A stretch of 28,826 nt of DNA. Source: a virus. The stretch covers positions 1 to 28,826 of the IMG/VR virus record IMGVR_UViG_3300042904_000293; one strand, written 5' to 3'. This document shows positions 1 through 6,035 of the stretch, piece by piece; the first letter of the stretch is position 1; the number at the start of each line of letters is the position of its first letter. The notes beneath the pieces were generated by a model, which saw nothing but the letters and a program-made list of their open reading frames with translations, searched no databases and was not told the DNA's origin. The translations under genes and the position numbers were made by a program.

Positions 1-1
1 G

Positions 2-523
2 CTGGTCTACGGCCTAGCTCTTACCGAGGAGTGGCAGATCCTCCAGGGCCCGGGCACCGGCGGTAACTTGCTCGGCTTTATGAACAACACCCTGATCCAG
101 AACCAGGGGACCATGACGGGTGCTGGCATCCAGCAGCTCGACTGGGTTCGTAAGGCGCTCACCAAGAGCCTGATCGCTGACTACCCGCCCAACGGCATCG
201 TAGTCAACCCGATCGACTGGGAGGCCATCGAGCTCCTGAAGGACTCGCAGGGCCGCTACCTCTACCTCGACATCAACCCCGGACGCGAGCCGAACATCTG
301 GAAGATCCCGGCTGTCGTCTCCAACTCCATGCCGGTCAACAACTTCCTGCTCGGAGCCTTCGCCCTCGGCGCGGACCTCTACGATCGGGAGACGACCACC
401 ATACGCTTCGCCGAGCAGCACGAAGACTACGTGGTTCGTAACGCCGTGCTGGTCCTGGCCGAGGAGCGGATCGGCCTCGGGGTCAAGCGACCCCTGTCCT
501 TCGTCAAGGGCCGGTTTGCCTAA
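2..523 (+). CDS. Major capsid protein, HK97 fold (C-terminal part, 5' end outside window)
   Basis: The reading frame is open from the first bases and stops at TAA 521-523, so only the last 173 or so residues are present. The visible part matches the C-terminal half of HK97-type capsid subunits: an early EEWQILQGPGTGGNLLGF stretch corresponds to the E-x-x-x-L-x-G-x-G-x-G-x-N-L-x-G-x-(L/M) signature. It is followed by the P-domain-like helix with VVNPIDWEAI, then the segment with VVSNSMPVNNFLLGAF, and finally an H-x-D-Y-V-V-R-N strand ending in a P-L-S-F-V-K-G tail, close to the family's usual end. The protein forms the icosahedral head shell. It is followed by a terminator hairpin and then the connector genes, the usual siphovirus order. 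Family is assigned from motifs only; no oddity is seen apart from truncation by the window edge. Confidence 0.93.
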   Translation: MVYGLALTEEWQILQGPGTGGNLLGFMNNTLIQNQGTMTGAGIQQLDWVRKALTKSLIADYPPNGIVVNPIDWEAIELLKDSQGRYLYLDINPGREPNIWKIPAVVSNSMPVNNFLLGAFALGADLYDRETTTIRFAEQHEDYVVRNAVLVLAEERIGLGVKRPLSFVKGRFA

Positions 524-538
524 GAGTTGATGATGCGA

Positions 539-568
539 GGGGTGAGAGCCGAAACTCTCACCCCCCTT
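539..568 (+). terminator. Hairpin downstream of the capsid gene, probable partial terminator
   Basis: A perfect 10-bp stem, GGGGTGAGAG (539-548) and CTCTCACCCC (555-564), closes a six-base loop CCGAAA. It sits 15 bases after the capsid stop. Only a weak pyrimidine run (CCTT) follows, so it may attenuate rather than fully stop transcription, or protect the 3' end of the abundant capsid mRNA. The next ribosome binding site (AGGAGGTG, 573-580) starts a few bases downstream. Confidence 0.7.
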
Positions 569-590
569 ACCCAGGAGGTGCAGAACCCAG

Positions 591-1079
591 ATGTCTAAGC
601 ACACACCAATCACGAGGCCCGAGGTCTATCCCGAGACTCTCGTCTCCAACGTCAACGACTTCCCGGTGGTCGAGTTCGACGGCACCGAGAAGATGCTCCA
701 GCGTGGCGACACCTACACCGTAGGCAACAACATCGCCGAGATCCATCTGCGTAGCGGTGTTGGTAGCCCGGAGGGTGCCGAGGGCCAGGGTGATCTTCTC
801 GCCCAGGAGGCCGCCTTGAGCCTGGAGTCAGGCGAGCAGGGCATCCACGGCCGGCGAAATGCCGCCGAGTCCGTTACGCCGCTCGAGCCTCAGCCGGTAC
901 TGGCCAACCCTGCTTCACAGCCCTACTTTGACCAGACGGTCACGCAGCTCAAGCGGCTCGCCAAGGAACGCGGCATCAAGGACGGGGCGAGGAAGAATCG
1001 TTCCGAGCTGATCGAGGCGCTGTCGTCTTCAGACAACGATGAGGAGAGCGCCGAGAACTCCGGGGAGAACCAGGAGTAA
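591..1079 (+). CDS. Small acidic virion-module protein with SAP/HeH/Rho-N-like C-terminus
   Basis: A 162-residue protein from ATG 591, with AGGAGGTG (573-580) ten bases upstream. The first half (about residues 1-60) looks beta-rich; residues 60-105 are low-complexity, rich in Glu, Gly and Ala. Residues 112-146 contain TVTQLKRLAKERGIK followed by KNRSELIEAL, the helix-extended-loop-helix pattern of SAP, HeH/LEM or Rho-N domains, which bind nucleic acids in other proteins. The tail is very acidic (DNDEESAENSGENQE). Proteins of this type often lie between the capsid and adaptor genes of actinobacterial siphophages and have no settled role; head-tail connection or DNA contact in the portal region is inference. 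The stop is seven bases before the next start, with the ribosome binding site of the next gene inside its end. Confidence 0.8.
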   Translation: MSKHTPITRPEVYPETLVSNVNDFPVVEFDGTEKMLQRGDTYTVGNNIAEIHLRSGVGSPEGAEGQGDLLAQEAALSLESGEQGIHGRRNAAESVTPLEPQPVLANPASQPYFDQTVTQLKRLAKERGIKDGARKNRSELIEALSSSDNDEESAENSGENQE

Positions 1080-1085
1080 GTCCTC

Positions 1086-1778
1086 TTGGCCGGCCGCGAC
1101 CTCATCACGCCCGAGCGGGTCATCCGCGTCCTCAAGCTCAAGCCCGACTCGACCTCTGAGGAAGACCGGGTGGCGATAGCCCGCTGGGTAGAGGCCGCAT
1201 CGAGCATGATCCGCGAGGAGACCGGGCGAGAGTTCGATGAGGTCGTGACCGAGGCCAGGACATTTCACCTCTACGGCGCCAACTCGATCTACCTGCCCGA
1301 GCTTCTGGACACCGCAAGCATTCAGTGGGTGAGGGACGCGAGTGGTGCCGAGCTGCCACAGCTTGACTACACGAGCTATCAGTCGACTGGCTACGGCTAC
1401 GAGATTCGGCAGCCGGTGGCCGAGAAGCTGAAGGGATGCTACCTCCATCTTCACGTCGCCGGGTTTCCGGGCTACTCGGGCGGGTCTTATCCACCGGAGC
1501 ACCTCGACTGGTTCGTCAGGAATTTCGAGGAGGGGCGGCCTCCGGGCTCGATCTACGGCGACCGCGTTGCGGTGATGGCCGACTGGGGATATGCACAGAT
1601 CCCCGCTCACATCGCCTTTCAGGCCGAGCGTATCGTGAGGACTTGGTATAAGCAGCTCGACCTCTTCGCCGAAACTCAGGCTGTTGAGGAATTTGGCGAG
1701 CCTTCCGGCCCGCTGCCCTCGCCTATTCTCGCAGCTCTCAAGAGCTGGAAGATAAAGAAGGTGGCGGTACTCCATTGA
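1086..1778 (+). CDS. Head-tail connector, gp6-like adaptor (Ad1 type)
   Basis: A 230-residue protein. I chose the TTG start at 1086 because AGGAG at 1072-1076 lies at suitable distance and the protein aligns with the family from its first residues. It opens with LITPERVIRVL, followed by an amphipathic helix ARWVEAASSMIREETGREF, typical of phage gp6-like connectors, which bind under the portal and form the first ring of the neck. A beta-rich middle (residues 60-150) and a helix IPAHIAFQAERIVRTWYKQL close the domain. Adaptors of the HK97 gp6 or SPP1 gp15 kind are often shorter, so the beta-rich middle may be an insertion. The TGA stop overlaps the TTG start of the next gene by four bases, which suggests translational coupling. 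Confidence 0.82.
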   Translation: MAGRDLITPERVIRVLKLKPDSTSEEDRVAIARWVEAASSMIREETGREFDEVVTEARTFHLYGANSIYLPELLDTASIQWVRDASGAELPQLDYTSYQSTGYGYEIRQPVAEKLKGCYLHLHVAGFPGYSGGSYPPEHLDWFVRNFEEGRPPGSIYGDRVAVMADWGYAQIPAHIAFQAERIVRTWYKQLDLFAETQAVEEFGEPSGPLPSPILAALKSWKIKKVAVLH

Positions 1779-2293
1779 GCTCGTACCGCGCCAAGGTGAC
1801 GATCAGCGCTGAAGGATCGCTCCCGGATTTCTCCGGCTTCGAGCGTGAGCTCCGGCGTGCTCAGGAAGAGAACGCCAGGGAGTGGGAGCGTGAGGTTAGG
1901 CGGCGTGCCGAGCTGGACATGGCGGCCTCGAAGACCAACCCAGGCAGAACTCGACACTCCCGTATGGCCCAGCGCTATTACGGCCGGGTCGATGCACAGG
2001 GGAATCTGCACGGCACCAACCCGACCGAGCAGGCGAAATGGAAAGAGTTCGGGACGAACCCGCATCCTATCGAAGCGAAGCCCGGCTCGCGCCGTGGCTC
2101 GCGTGGGCGCTTCATTCGCGGTGCGCGGATGCTCCGCTTTCCACATGCAGGCTCTCCCGGTGGTGTCGCGTTTCGCAGGAAGGTTCGCCATCCTGGCCAG
2201 CCGGCCAGGCCGGTCATGCTCGAGGCGATGGAGGATAAGATGCCGAGCTTCATCGACAACATCCGCCGCGCCGTCGACCGGAGCATCAGATGA
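1775..2293 (+). CDS. Neck/tail-completion protein, HK97 gp10-like
   Basis: A 172-residue basic protein starting at TTG 1775, which overlaps the preceding stop. After a charged N-terminal helix (about residues 20-50, FERELRRAQEENAREWEREV) it shows the HK97-gp10-like signature: AKWKEFGTNPHPIEAK near residue 90, a beta-strand MLRFPH, then VRHPGQPARPVMLEAM, matching the family's E-F-G-T-x-x-x-x-I and V-x-H-P-G-x-x-A-x-P-x-x pattern. The family joins head to tail and helps complete the tail end. Its place between the adaptor and the probable tail terminator fits. The stop overlaps the next ATG as ATGA. A head-closure protein would usually be encoded just before this gene, and none is present there. 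Confidence 0.85.
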   Translation: MSSYRAKVTISAEGSLPDFSGFERELRRAQEENAREWEREVRRRAELDMAASKTNPGRTRHSRMAQRYYGRVDAQGNLHGTNPTEQAKWKEFGTNPHPIEAKPGSRRGSRGRFIRGARMLRFPHAGSPGGVAFRRKVRHPGQPARPVMLEAMEDKMPSFIDNIRRAVDRSIR

Positions 2294-2703
2294 GTAAGCG
2301 AGTGGTGGCACAGGAAACGGCAGAGGGAATCTTCCTTGATGTTGCGGGGATCGAAGGAGTCGAGCGCGGGGCCGTGGAGAGGATGGGCCCTGGCCGCGTG
2401 AGGATGGTCTTTGACTGGCCGGAGCGCAATCCGTTCGACACCGCTCAATCGAGTGTGGAATACCAGTGGGCCTGCTCTGTCTTCGTCGCCCTTGACGATG
2501 AGAAGGATGGGGACGAAGAGCTGGCCGCGATACTGGAGGGGGTCGCGGCAGCTTTCGACGCGAGCACGCGCCTCATAGACGGCTCCGGCGTAGGGTGGCG
2601 CCTGATGAATCAGGGACCACCGTTCGATGTGGGGGCGGACCGTGCGCTCCTTAGAAAAGACTTTCTACTTGTCGCTGCCGTAATGGAGGTGCGTGGTGCC
2701 TAA
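2290..2703 (+). CDS. Probable tail terminator protein (Tc1-like)
   Basis: A 137-residue protein from ATG 2290, sharing an ATGA overlap with the neck gene. It has an alternating helix and strand pattern with an N-terminal helix (VVAQETAEGIFLDVAGIEGV), central strands, a helix ELAAILEGVAAAFD and a C-terminal strand LVAAVMEVRG. This resembles the alpha/beta fold of lambda gpU-type tail terminators, which cap the tail tube and set its end. I see no diagnostic motif; the call rests on size, predicted fold and position between the neck and tail tube genes. Translation of the next gene begins inside its end. Confidence 0.6.
   Translation: MSKRVVAQETAEGIFLDVAGIEGVERGAVERMGPGRVRMVFDWPERNPFDTAQSSVEYQWACSVFVALDDEKDGDEELAAILEGVAAAFDASTRLIDGSGVGWRLMNQGPPFDVGADRALLRKDFLLVAAVMEVRGA
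2685..2690 (+). promoter_or_regulatory. Ribosome binding site that favours start 2696 over 2693
   Basis: GGAGGT lies here. Two adjacent GTG codons follow at 2693 and 2696. The first leaves only two bases of spacing and the second five, so 2696 is the more likely start of the next gene. Confidence 0.6.
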
Positions 2704-3004
2704 AGTGATCGAGCGTGTAAACGTCTATGCCTTCGAGGCGGCCGACGGCGCCGTGGTGTGCGGCCGGCTACCTGGATTCCGGCGTTACGTCTCGATCGCG
2801 GGTGAGCATACACCGATGGTTCGGGAGGGCGACAGGGTGCGTCTGCGTTTCATAGACGACGGCATCATGGATGAGGGAGAAGTTCTCGAGGTAGAGCACC
2901 TCGGCGACAGGCTCAGACCCGACTATCACAGGACGATACTCGTGATTCGTCTGGACGAAGAGAGACCCGACAGCAACCACAGGAGGGAAAAGACTCATGG
3001 CTAA
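2696..3004 (+). CDS. Small beta-rich protein of unknown role between tail terminator and tail tube genes
   Basis: A protein of 102 residues (103 if the GTG at 2693 is used). I do not recognise the family. It is dominated by predicted beta strands: VNVYAFEAADGAVVCGR, RYVSIAGEH, DRVRLRFI, GEVLEVEHL and RTILVIRLD, with a charged C-terminal tail (DEERPDSNHRREKTHG). A small barrel of this size could be the missing head-closure or stopper protein, since siphovirus connectors usually include one and none precedes the neck gene, but position after the tail terminator argues against that. The gene overlaps the previous one by eight bases and the next one by eight, so it clearly belongs to the connector operon. 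Confidence 0.72.
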   Translation: MPKVIERVNVYAFEAADGAVVCGRLPGFRRYVSIAGEHTPMVREGDRVRLRFIDDGIMDEGEVLEVEHLGDRLRPDYHRTILVIRLDEERPDSNHRREKTHG

Positions 3005-3578
3005 GGTCAAGTACGAAGGTCCCGAGAACCTCGTCTGCGACGACCTGGAGCTCTACAACCAGGGCGCCGAAGCACCGGCGGTTCCGGTAAACGGCGAGGT
3101 CTACGACATCAGCGAGCCCTGGAGCGATGAGATGGTAGAGCGCATGGGTGCCTCCGCCGATCACGCCGCCCGGCTCCGCTCGTTTGTCGCGAGCGCCTAC
3201 TTCTTCCCGCAGGACGCCGAGGCCCAGGATGCCTACGACAACCTCGTGAGGCGTGGCATCGTGGTGGATCCCACGCGGACCAGGGAGATCGCCCGCGCTG
3301 AGGGGGCCGAAGATGCCCCGGTTGAGCTCGACGCAACCGATGGGGCAGTCGCCGAGGCCACGCACTTCGGCATCGACCTCACCGAGGTCGAGATCGAGGG
3401 CTCGGGTTCCGAGGGCCGCATCACCAAGAGCGACGTCGAGGCGTTCGTCGAGGCGAACGGGATAGAAGATCCCGACCAGCGGCCGGCGAGTGATCCGGGT
3501 ACGGGACTCCCACGCCTCCCCGAAACTCCCGTAGAGGATGAGCGACCTACCGATAACGATGAGGGAGGTGAAGCCTAA
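2997..3578 (+). CDS. Acidic virion-module protein with E3-binding-domain-like motif
   Basis: A 193-residue acidic protein from ATG 2997, with AGGAGGG at 2981-2987. Residues 1-100 include a beta-rich start (YEGPENLVCDDLELYN) and a helical part. Residues 117-157 read as an E3-binding or peripheral-subunit-binding motif: an AVAEATHFGIDL helix, then the G-S-G-x-x-G-R-I-T-K-S-D-V-E-A-F signature. In 2-oxoacid dehydrogenases this 35-residue fold binds partner enzymes; here it more likely mediates a protein contact in the virion or during assembly. The last 35 residues are Pro/Asp/Glu-rich and probably disordered. The stop TAA shares its last A with the ATG of the tail tube gene (TAATG), so the two are probably co-translated. 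The specific function is unknown. Confidence 0.75.
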   Translation: MAKVKYEGPENLVCDDLELYNQGAEAPAVPVNGEVYDISEPWSDEMVERMGASADHAARLRSFVASAYFFPQDAEAQDAYDNLVRRGIVVDPTRTREIARAEGAEDAPVELDATDGAVAEATHFGIDLTEVEIEGSGSEGRITKSDVEAFVEANGIEDPDQRPASDPGTGLPRLPETPVEDERPTDNDEGGEA

Positions 3579-4780
3579 TGGGCAAAATCGACGGCTTCGG
3601 TATGGCCCTGATGAACGACACGGTGGAGGCGGCTTCGCCGACCTCCTTCCCACCCGTCACCTCGATGGAGATGGCGGCACAGATCGCGGAGATGACGCAC
3701 GAGGCTACGCTCGGCGGACGTTTCCCAGAGGCCCTGAAGCGTGGCGCCAGGACCTACGCCGGCCCGGCCAACTTCGGCGCGCGGCCAGGCTCTCTGCCGT
3801 ACTTCCTCTCGATGGCCATGGGCAACCCCGTCACTACGAGGGTAGGAACTGTCTGGTCTTCGGGCCAGACATACACTCTCGGGCAGCTTATCATCCACAC
3901 CTCGCCGACGACCAAGGTCTTCGAGGTCACGACCGCCGGCACCGGCGGCACCACTGTACCTTCGGACGCCGGCGCTGTTGGCTCGACCATCGCCGCAACC
4001 TCGGGCACCGCGGTCTTCACCATCCGCGATGCGATCTACAAGCACACCTACTCGCCCGCAACGTCAGGACTTCTGCCGACGCCGGCGACGCTGTGGAAGA
4101 TCATCAAGGACGTCAACCAGCCGGGCCTCGGTACGGCTGATCTGGTAGACCGCTACGGTTGGGGCTATCTCAACGAACTCGGTCTTAGCATCGAGCCGAA
4201 CAACTACTTGCTGGGCTCCGCAGGTCTTGTAGCCAAACGCCTGACAGACCTTGCCGGTGTCGCTCCGGCGATAACCAGAGACGCGAGCGAGCTCTGGTCG
4301 TTCTCGGAGGTCTCGGCGAAGCTCGGGGTGAACGGTGCGGCCGTGGCCGATCACATCCTGACCAACTTCAACATGACCTACTCGAACAACTTCAACACCG
4401 ACAACTTCCAGCTAGGCTCTCTGGAGACCTCGGCCATCCGTCCGGGTAACGTGGGTCTCGGTGTTGGCTTCTCGGCGGCCCAGTCCCTCGAGGCGCACTA
4501 CCGCAGGGCGCTTCAGAATAACCCCGACTCCGTGCAGCTTACGCTGGTCGGCAAGGGCAAGGCGCTCCAGTCGACCATCAACGCCACGACTGCCTACGAG
4601 GAGTTTGGCCTCGACTTCAAGCGCCTCCAGTACACTGAGGCACCGCTGAATATCGACGCGGCCAACGTGCTGACCCAGGTGGCCATCTCCTCCAACGGTG
4701 TGCTCACTCCGGCGGGAGCGTTCCTGGACATCTACGTCGTGAACACGAACAACGGACTCACCTACGTCAAGCCCGCCTAA
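3578..4780 (+). CDS. Major tail (tube) protein with inserted accessory domain
   Basis: A 400-residue protein from ATG 3578, with GGGAGGTG at 3563-3570. Its N-terminus (DTVEAASPTSFPPVTSMEM, then helix and KRGARTYAGP), its long beta-rich body and its place just before the chaperone pair and tape measure identify it as the tail tube subunit, which polymerises into the tail shaft. Residues 91-153 form a probable insertion with TYTLGQLIIHTS, FEVTTAGTGGTTVP and a closing strand AVFTIRDA. This matches a module found twice in the 1,203-aa tail-tip protein downstream, so it probably decorates the outside of the tube. The C-terminus (GVLTPAGAFLDIYVVNTNNG) is strand-rich. At 400 residues it is longer than simple lambda gpV-like tube proteins, which the insertion partly explains. 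A noncoding gap with a strong inverted repeat follows. Confidence 0.82.
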   Translation: MGKIDGFGMALMNDTVEAASPTSFPPVTSMEMAAQIAEMTHEATLGGRFPEALKRGARTYAGPANFGARPGSLPYFLSMAMGNPVTTRVGTVWSSGQTYTLGQLIIHTSPTTKVFEVTTAGTGGTTVPSDAGAVGSTIAATSGTAVFTIRDAIYKHTYSPATSGLLPTPATLWKIIKDVNQPGLGTADLVDRYGWGYLNELGLSIEPNNYLLGSAGLVAKRLTDLAGVAPAITRDASELWSFSEVSAKLGVNGAAVADHILTNFNMTYSNNFNTDNFQLGSLETSAIRPGNVGLGVGFSAAQSLEAHYRRALQNNPDSVQLTLVGKGKALQSTINATTAYEEFGLDFKRLQYTEAPLNIDAANVLTQVAISSNGVLTPAGAFLDIYVVNTNNGLTYVKPA

Positions 4781-4799
4781 CGGCTGGCGCATAGCATTC

Positions 4800-4827
4800 T
4801 TGACAGGCACGTAACTTCTGGCATACT
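4800..4827 (+). promoter_or_regulatory. Candidate sigma-70-type promoter upstream of the tail chaperone genes
   Basis: A perfect -35 hexamer TTGACA (4800-4805) is followed after 16 bases by CATACT (4822-4827), a four-of-six match to the -10 consensus. Expected transcription would begin near 4835 and read into the chaperone and tape measure genes. The -10 hexamer starts at the last base of the left arm of a perfect inverted repeat and extends into its loop, so it could be controlled by a protein bound to that repeat. Confidence 0.55.
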
Positions 4828-4844
4828 TCCGCCAGAAGTTACGT
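4809..4844 (+). promoter_or_regulatory. Perfect 14-bp inverted repeat between tail tube and chaperone genes (operator or terminator)
   Basis: ACGTAACTTCTGGC (4809-4822) and GCCAGAAGTTACGT (4831-4844) are exact reverse complements around the eight-base loop ATACTTCC. As RNA this would be a very stable hairpin that could end or attenuate transcription of the abundant tube mRNA, but no T-run follows (CCGTCG). As DNA it is a dyad overlapping the -10 region of the candidate promoter, as expected of an operator. Confidence 0.7.
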
Positions 4845-4857
4845 CCGTCGAGTGTGT

Positions 4858-4866
4858 AGGGAGGAA
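4858..4866 (+). promoter_or_regulatory. Ribosome binding site that sets the chaperone G start at 4870
   Basis: AGGGAGGAA lies here, with its GGAGG core ending five bases before GTG 4870. The same frame also has a GTG at 4852, upstream of this site, which therefore cannot be the start served by it. Confidence 0.75.
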
Positions 4867-4869
4867 AGC

Positions 4870-5535
4870 GTGACGCAGGAGTACATTGACGCGGAGAGGG
4901 CCGTCGCAGAGCAGGTCGACGTAGGGGAAGTCCTCTACGAGAGGAAGATCAAGTGTAAGAATTTCGCTGGCGAGGCCGACCGTGAGGAGAGCGTGTGGCT
5001 TCGCGAGATGACGGAGGATGACGTCCGGGCTCGTACCCGCATCCTGACCGAGCAGAAGATCGCGAGGAAGAAGGGCCGGCAGCAGGACGTCGAGTTCCAC
5101 GCCGAGCGCATCAGGATCTTCGACTTCTCCCGTTCGATCGAGCATTGGGAGCTCACGCGCGAGAAGCGCGATGAGATGGGCAACATCATATGGGCGGTCC
5201 CGCCAGAGTTTCACCTCAACCCGGATGGCTCCATCAAGAAGTCTTCCAAGTCTGGCATCCCGCTCATCAAGAACCTGGATAAGGTCGAGGCGGTCAGGGA
5301 GATGCGGCCACTCAACCCCGAGGGGATCAGGACCCTCCCGCAGTATCAGGGAGACCAGATCAACCAGGAGATCCAGGACATCAACGACATCCCCGATCCT
5401 GACGAGGATGACGAGAAGAAGGCCAAGAAGGACATCGACCCCGGTGGTGAGTCAATAGGGTCACAGCGAGCCTACGAGGAGGCCCTGAGAGAGTCCTCCG
5501 GTGAGGAGGAAGCGCTAGTAGGGGACCCTATCTAG
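4870..5535 (+). CDS. Tail assembly chaperone, G-like (zero-frame product)
   Basis: A 221-residue acidic, helical protein starting at GTG 4870. It lies between the tail tube and tape measure genes, the fixed position of tail assembly chaperones, which coat the tape measure while tube subunits polymerise around it and are absent from the finished virion. Recognisable features are the strand-helix segment KIKCKNFAGEADREESVWLREMTEDDV (residues about 28-54; a common pattern for this family) and an unstructured acidic tail (IPDPDEDDEKKAKKD). The frame ends at TAG 5533-5535. A second coding frame opens just before the stop and shows no start codon of its own, so this product is probably also extended by a -1 ribosomal frameshift to 357 residues. 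Sequence alone does not identify the family beyond these points. Confidence 0.8.
   Translation: MTQEYIDAERAVAEQVDVGEVLYERKIKCKNFAGEADREESVWLREMTEDDVRARTRILTEQKIARKKGRQQDVEFHAERIRIFDFSRSIEHWELTREKRDEMGNIIWAVPPEFHLNPDGSIKKSSKSGIPLIKNLDKVEAVREMRPLNPEGIRTLPQYQGDQINQEIQDINDIPDPDEDDEKKAKKDIDPGGESIGSQRAYEEALRESSGEEEALVGDPI
5503..5535 (+). other. Programmed -1 ribosomal frameshift window (G to G-T)
   Basis: The -1 frame has a stop (TGA 5502-5504) and the zero frame stops at TAG 5533-5535, so a shift must happen within these 33 bases. No classical X-XXY-YYZ heptamer is evident. The best re-pairing is at C-CCT-ATC (5526-5532), where a proline tRNA on CCT can slip to CCC just before the stop. A-GGG-GAC (5520-5526) is a weaker alternative. 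The first would join ...VGDP to YLEYVREW.... Confidence 0.65.
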
Positions 5536-5942
5536 AGTACGTCAGGGAATGGACGCAAGCTAAACTTGCGCAAGCGGATGGAGAAGAGTGGGCAGAGAGG
5601 TTCTTCGAGGAGAAAGCAGAGGAGGGGGAGTTTCCTCCCGAAGAGCTGAGCGACTACCTTTACTGGTGGAGGTGGGGCGAGCACCCCGAGCATCTGCCCT
5701 CTCGGAAGAAGAGTCACATCTATCACTACTACTTCAACCACATCCACGCCATGAGAAGCGAGTGGGAGAAGGAGAAGTACGACAAGGCCGAGGAGGACCC
5801 GGAGGAAGCCTCGGACACGTCCGGCGAGGCATCGGAGATCCCCGAAGGAGCAACCGGCGGCGGCAAGGAGGGGGCGGACCTGGAGAAGGAACTCCTCTCC
5901 AAGGGCGGGAAATTTCCGACCCTCTCGAAGCCCTTCGGATAA
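5505..5942 (+). CDS. Tail assembly chaperone extension, T-like (made by -1 frameshift)
   Basis: This frame is open from 5505 to TAA 5940-5942 but has no ATG, GTG or TTG before ATG 5751, which lies in the middle of clearly protein-like sequence. The first part, YLEYVREWTQAKLAQADGEE followed by WAERFFEEKAEEGEFPPEEL, then DYLYWWRWGEHPEHLPSRKK and SHIYHYYFNHIHAM, is rich in aromatic residues and typical of the T domain, which recruits tail tube subunits. The last 55 residues are acidic and Gly/Glu-rich. The expected product is a 357-residue G-T fusion made at low frequency together with the 221-residue G protein. A separate 63-residue protein from ATG 5751 cannot be excluded but lacks a convincing ribosome binding site. 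Confidence 0.78.
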   Translation, partial: GGSASRGPYLEYVREWTQAKLAQADGEEWAERFFEEKAEEGEFPPEELSDYLYWWRWGEHPEHLPSRKKSHIYHYYFNHIHAMRSEWEKEKYDKAEEDPEEASDTSGEASEIPEGATGGGKEGADLEKELLSKGGKFPTLSKPFG

Positions 5943-5946
5943 CTTC

Positions 5947-5958
5947 CCGGTTAACCGG
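5947..5958. repeat. Perfect 12-bp palindrome CCGGTTAACCGG
   Basis: CCGGTTAACCGG starts five bases after the stop of the chaperone extension. It has no loop, so it is more likely a DNA-binding site or chance than an RNA hairpin. Its role is unknown. Confidence 0.4.
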
Positions 5959-5988
5959 AGAGTTTCCTTGCGGCTACTGTAGAAGCCC

Positions 5989-6007
5989 CGGGCCGCATCA
6001 CGGCCCG
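5989..6007 (+). terminator. Short GC hairpin in the gap before the tape measure gene
   Basis: CGGGCC (5989-5994) and GGCCCG (6002-6007) pair around a seven-base loop. No T-run follows, so it is at best a weak attenuator. It may instead shape the leader ahead of the tape measure start and limit its translation relative to the tail tube. Confidence 0.35.
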
Positions 6008-6035
6008 CTCTGTGCTACGCAGCTAAGGCTACCCC

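Noticed and set aside
4852-4869. GTG 4852 as start of the chaperone gene
   Set aside because: The ribosome binding site AGGGAGGAA lies downstream of it at 4858-4866 and serves GTG 4870.
5751-5942. A separate 63-residue gene from ATG 5751
   Set aside because: The same frame upstream of this ATG is clearly coding back to the frameshift window, and no ribosome binding site precedes the ATG.
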